Origin: Karalla daura
Lineage: Eukaryota; Chordata; Actinopteri; Chaetodontiformes; Leiognathidae
Direction of reading: 5' to 3'
Length of the DNA stretch: 64,000 nt
Assembly (NCBI GenBank): GCA_029224185.1
Contig: CM055200.1
Location: forward strand, 12,887,670-12,951,669
Positions 49,685-64,000 of this stretch are shown in pieces (position 1 is the first letter of the stretch; each line of letters opens with the position of its first letter). The notes below the pieces were generated by a model. It saw only the letters and a list, made by a program, of their open reading frames with translations, did not search any database and was not told the origin of the DNA. The position numbers and the translations under genes were made by a program.

Positions 49685-49724
<40 letters not shown>
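49685..49724. repeat. (CTAT)10 tetranucleotide repeat
   Basis: Ten perfect copies in the golga4-itga9 intergenic region, about 700 nt upstream of the itga9 ATG. Confidence 0.98.
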
Positions 49725-49894
49725 TTTGCTCTTTTACCGTGACTGACTAAGCAGACTATTGCTCATATGTTTTTCAGTACTTTGTACCCTCTGAGCTGTG
49801 CCACTCGTGTGTACACATGGACACAGACCTGTACAACAGGGTAGGTTTATGTTTAGTTTGGCTCGCATTTGTGTAGCTGCTGGGTGATTCTGGT

Positions 49895-50035
49895 TAAGAG
49901 GCAGCGTGGCAAGTTAAATGGACAGCCGGTGGTCCGAACAACTTTCTTCTAGCCTCTGCCACCAGTGTATGAATGGAAGTGAATGGGTGAGTCCTGTAAA
50001 ACGTGCTTTCAGTGGTCAAGAAGAAAATAGATGAA
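49895..50035 (+). repeat. Degenerate dispersed repeat with GTGAATGGGTGA tail
   Basis: Contains GTGAATGGGTGAGTCCTGTA then a CTTTCAGTGGTCAAGAAGAAAA segment, resembling the GTGAATGGGTGAA...AAAGCGCTTTGGGTGGTC tail of a frequent fish repeat. Diverged; boundaries approximate. Confidence 0.55.
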
Positions 50036-50714
50036 TACCTGCCCATTTACCAGGTCTGCATATGTATCAAAATCAGTTTGGTCAATGTGTTTTGTCACCG
50101 TCTGATTTGGGCAACAAGATTAGTAGTGTCAGATTTTGTGAGAAATTGAAGGCCTAGTAGAGTCTAAGACGACAATCTCTGAATAGTAAAGCACATTTTG
50201 GTCCAGGAGGTCAAGCAAAGGTCACTCAGTCTGAAGCTCCAAGACCTTTAAGATTTGTTTTGATGTCTGCATTCCATGTGTCCACTTTGACAGGATGTTA
50301 TCATACTTTATCTCCTGTTCAACAATGTGAGACCAGCTAATGAGATAAGGTATTGGGCAAAAACATGTAAGATGCTGTATGGTAATAAAGATAAAGGAGC
50401 GACACAGGCTGTTCTGTAAATAAGATTTAATCTGTTAGTCTGAAAATGTATAGCAAGTCATATAGTGCCCTATAGTACAGTTTCAATTATCATCATACAA
50501 TTTACAGTCTGTGGATTTTGTGTTTCTATGTCAGTGTCCGTGACAAAATATAAAGCATAGAAAAGCTGTGTTAGACAAACTACTGTAGGTCCAGAGGCCG
50601 GTACATCTTAACATGGTGCCAGTGCACAGTTAAAGGGTCGTTTACAGTTTTACACAGGAAGTGATCCAGACAACACAACACAGAAATCTATAAATCAACT
50701 GACCTGTCAGCTTC

Positions 50715-51099
50715 AATACATGTGATAATGATATAATTTATTGCACAAGCCAATCTGTATAAACACAAGGAGGAAAAACCAATTTAACTTAATCTAAAAC
50801 ATATAAATTAACTATTCCGGAGCAAAAGTGGATTCATGGAAGATTTGTGTTTGTGGCATATTCAATAATTCCCTCATACCTTCGGATATATTCACACTCA
50901 CTCTCACACACACACACACACGCTAAACTAATGCTCCGCGTGTTCTCAACCACACATACAAACACCCACACCCACACATATACACAGTAAAATGAGGCGT
51001 AATGCAGAGAGAGGGGCTTGATCAGATCCATGGCAGTCTTCCCCTTCAGCAGCAGTAGCAGCAGATTTTCTCCCACGAGTACACAAATCACTCCCACAC
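50715..51099 (-). other. golga4: Probable golga4 3' UTR
   Basis: Sequence between the TGA and the nearest minus-strand AATAAA (TTTATT at 50737-50742). It contains a CA/GT-rich stretch at about 50905-50990 and no conserved coding frame. The end is inferred from the hexamer only. Confidence 0.45.
50737..50742 (-). terminator. golga4: Candidate polyadenylation signal of golga4
   Basis: AATAAA on the minus strand, about 360 nt downstream of the golga4 stop, the first canonical hexamer seen there. Confidence 0.45.
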
Positions 51100-62837
<11,738 letters not shown>

Positions 62838-64000
62838 CTACAATAAGGAAACAAAATAAAACGTGAAAAGAGCGAAAATGAAAAGGCCACGGGGAATCCT
62901 CTGAACATGGGGCATGCGTCCCGTGTCTGCTCTGGTCACACAGCTTCCAAACGAGCTGTTTGCTGCTGCGCCACCCAGGACGCCTCACCCACGGACAAAC
63001 GACCAGACCCTGTACACAAGCCCAGCTAAACCAACAAGCCGACCCAAATTACAGCCCGGCCAGGCAGCAGTGGCATGTCGCAGAGCTGCACCTCTGCACC
63101 GCTCTGTAAGCAGTAGTTACTAAACAGGAAATGCTGGGACGACTCTATTTCTCAGCTGTTTGATCTATGCGCGTAGACGGCCGTGGGGGGTGTCTACAAA
63201 GTCTTTATTTGCGTGCAGAAAAAACATAAAGAAATGTAGTTTGACGGCAAACAAACCAAAACGAGCGGAATGCAGCGGACTATACTCGACTGGACCGCAG
63301 ATAGAAAACTCTAAACTCCCCGAGCTGGATGTCTGGACTCGCAGACAGATGGTGCGTTTTATGGGAAATCTGTCTGAGGCTGGGGATGAGTGCAGCCCGG
63401 CCAGCAGTTCCAGGATGCCTTCATGCTGCTTAAGGGGGCTAAACGCCTGTTAACCTCTGCCGTTCCTGACAGGAAAGACCCCATTCCTAAACAGACAGCA
63501 CATTCAACACAGAACCCATGGCGAGAAAAGAAAAGAAAAGATTTTGAGTCCATTAACATACAGGCACAGACGAGCTGTCCACGACCAGCGCATTCCCGTG
63601 ACGATAAAGGCGTGCTGTCTGACGCTGCTGAACTTCAGAGTGGCTGGGGAGAGGCTAAACAAGCGCTGGGGCTAAATGTTTTGAGAGCGAGGAAAAACAA
63701 TGGTTCAGTCATGTCGGGCCGACATGAACCCGGGTCCTGGAGCTCGGCCAGGGAATCTGGATGTCTCGCACTCTTGAGAACCACAAGACACCGCTGTGTC
63801 ACCGAGATAATGGAGACGCATTATCGGCGGGCCGTGAGGGCTCAGGCGTGCATTTTGCAGCACAGCATTAATGAGTCTGAACGCATCATCGCAGTCACTG
63901 GATGCTTCTCGGTCAAACTCCTTGTAATTATACTCTACCGCCATGTCATTTTCTAGCAAGTGGCTGTCTTCATGAAATTGAACTTTGAGGCCAAGCAGTT
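62838..64000 (-). other. golga4: golga4 intron, continues beyond the window
   Basis: No golgin-like coding segment found in 1163 nt to the window edge; the next upstream exon must lie beyond 64000. Confidence 0.7.

Larger units (their letters stand above)
48989..51099. other. golga4-itga9 intergenic region
   Basis: About 2.1 kb between the golga4 stop and the itga9 start. Holds the golga4 3' UTR, a degenerate dispersed repeat (about 49895-50035), a (CTAT)10 tract and the itga9 leader. No further gene seen. Confidence 0.7.

Noticed and set aside
63390..63956. 188-codon plus-strand frame at the right edge
   Set aside because: No recognisable domain; lies in a golga4 intron, and no golgin-like exon is visible on the minus strand either.

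Overview
This is a vertebrate nuclear window, almost certainly from a teleost fish. It has GT-AG introns, dense (CA)n/(GT)n microsatellites, short introns mixed with multi-kilobase ones, and copies of dispersed repeats typical of ray-finned fish. Protein similarity is judged from memory of the families; no search was run. Everything coding that I can support belongs to two genes, both on the minus strand, so the window reads biologically from right to left.

Right part (62837 down to 51100): the 3' part of golga4 (golgin-245/p230, a trans-Golgi GRIP-domain coiled-coil tether). Fifteen consecutive exons were delimited. They give 1648 codons plus a stop in one unbroken frame and include a 3575-nt giant coiled-coil exon. 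The 5' exons lie beyond 64000. The last exons encode the GRIP domain, which in this family binds ARL1-GTP on the trans-Golgi.

Left part (48988 down to 3579): the complete coding region of itga9 (integrin alpha-9). It has 28 exons whose phases all match, 3087 nt, giving a 1028-residue protein. The layout is signal peptide, FG-GAP beta-propeller with three Ca2+ loops and no inserted I domain, leg domains, one transmembrane helix, and a GFFRR-type tail. The 28 exons and the near-1035-residue length match the human gene. golga4 upstream of itga9 on the same strand is the order on human 3p22; here stop and start codons are only about 2.1 kb apart.

The rest is intron, UTR and intergenic DNA. The largest intron (itga9 intron 15, 18157-32053) is 13.9 kb. 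Non-coding features of note are a perfect (ACGC)30 tract next to a golga4 5' splice site, a G-quadruplex motif just after the itga9 stop codon, microsatellites embedded in splice-site regions, two short perfect inverted repeats in itga9 intron 10, a repeat family present three times in the same orientation, and a 21-nt golga4 microexon. Positions 1 to about 2500 lie downstream of itga9 and hold no recognisable gene. I see no RNA gene, CRISPR array, or unusual multi-gene system.
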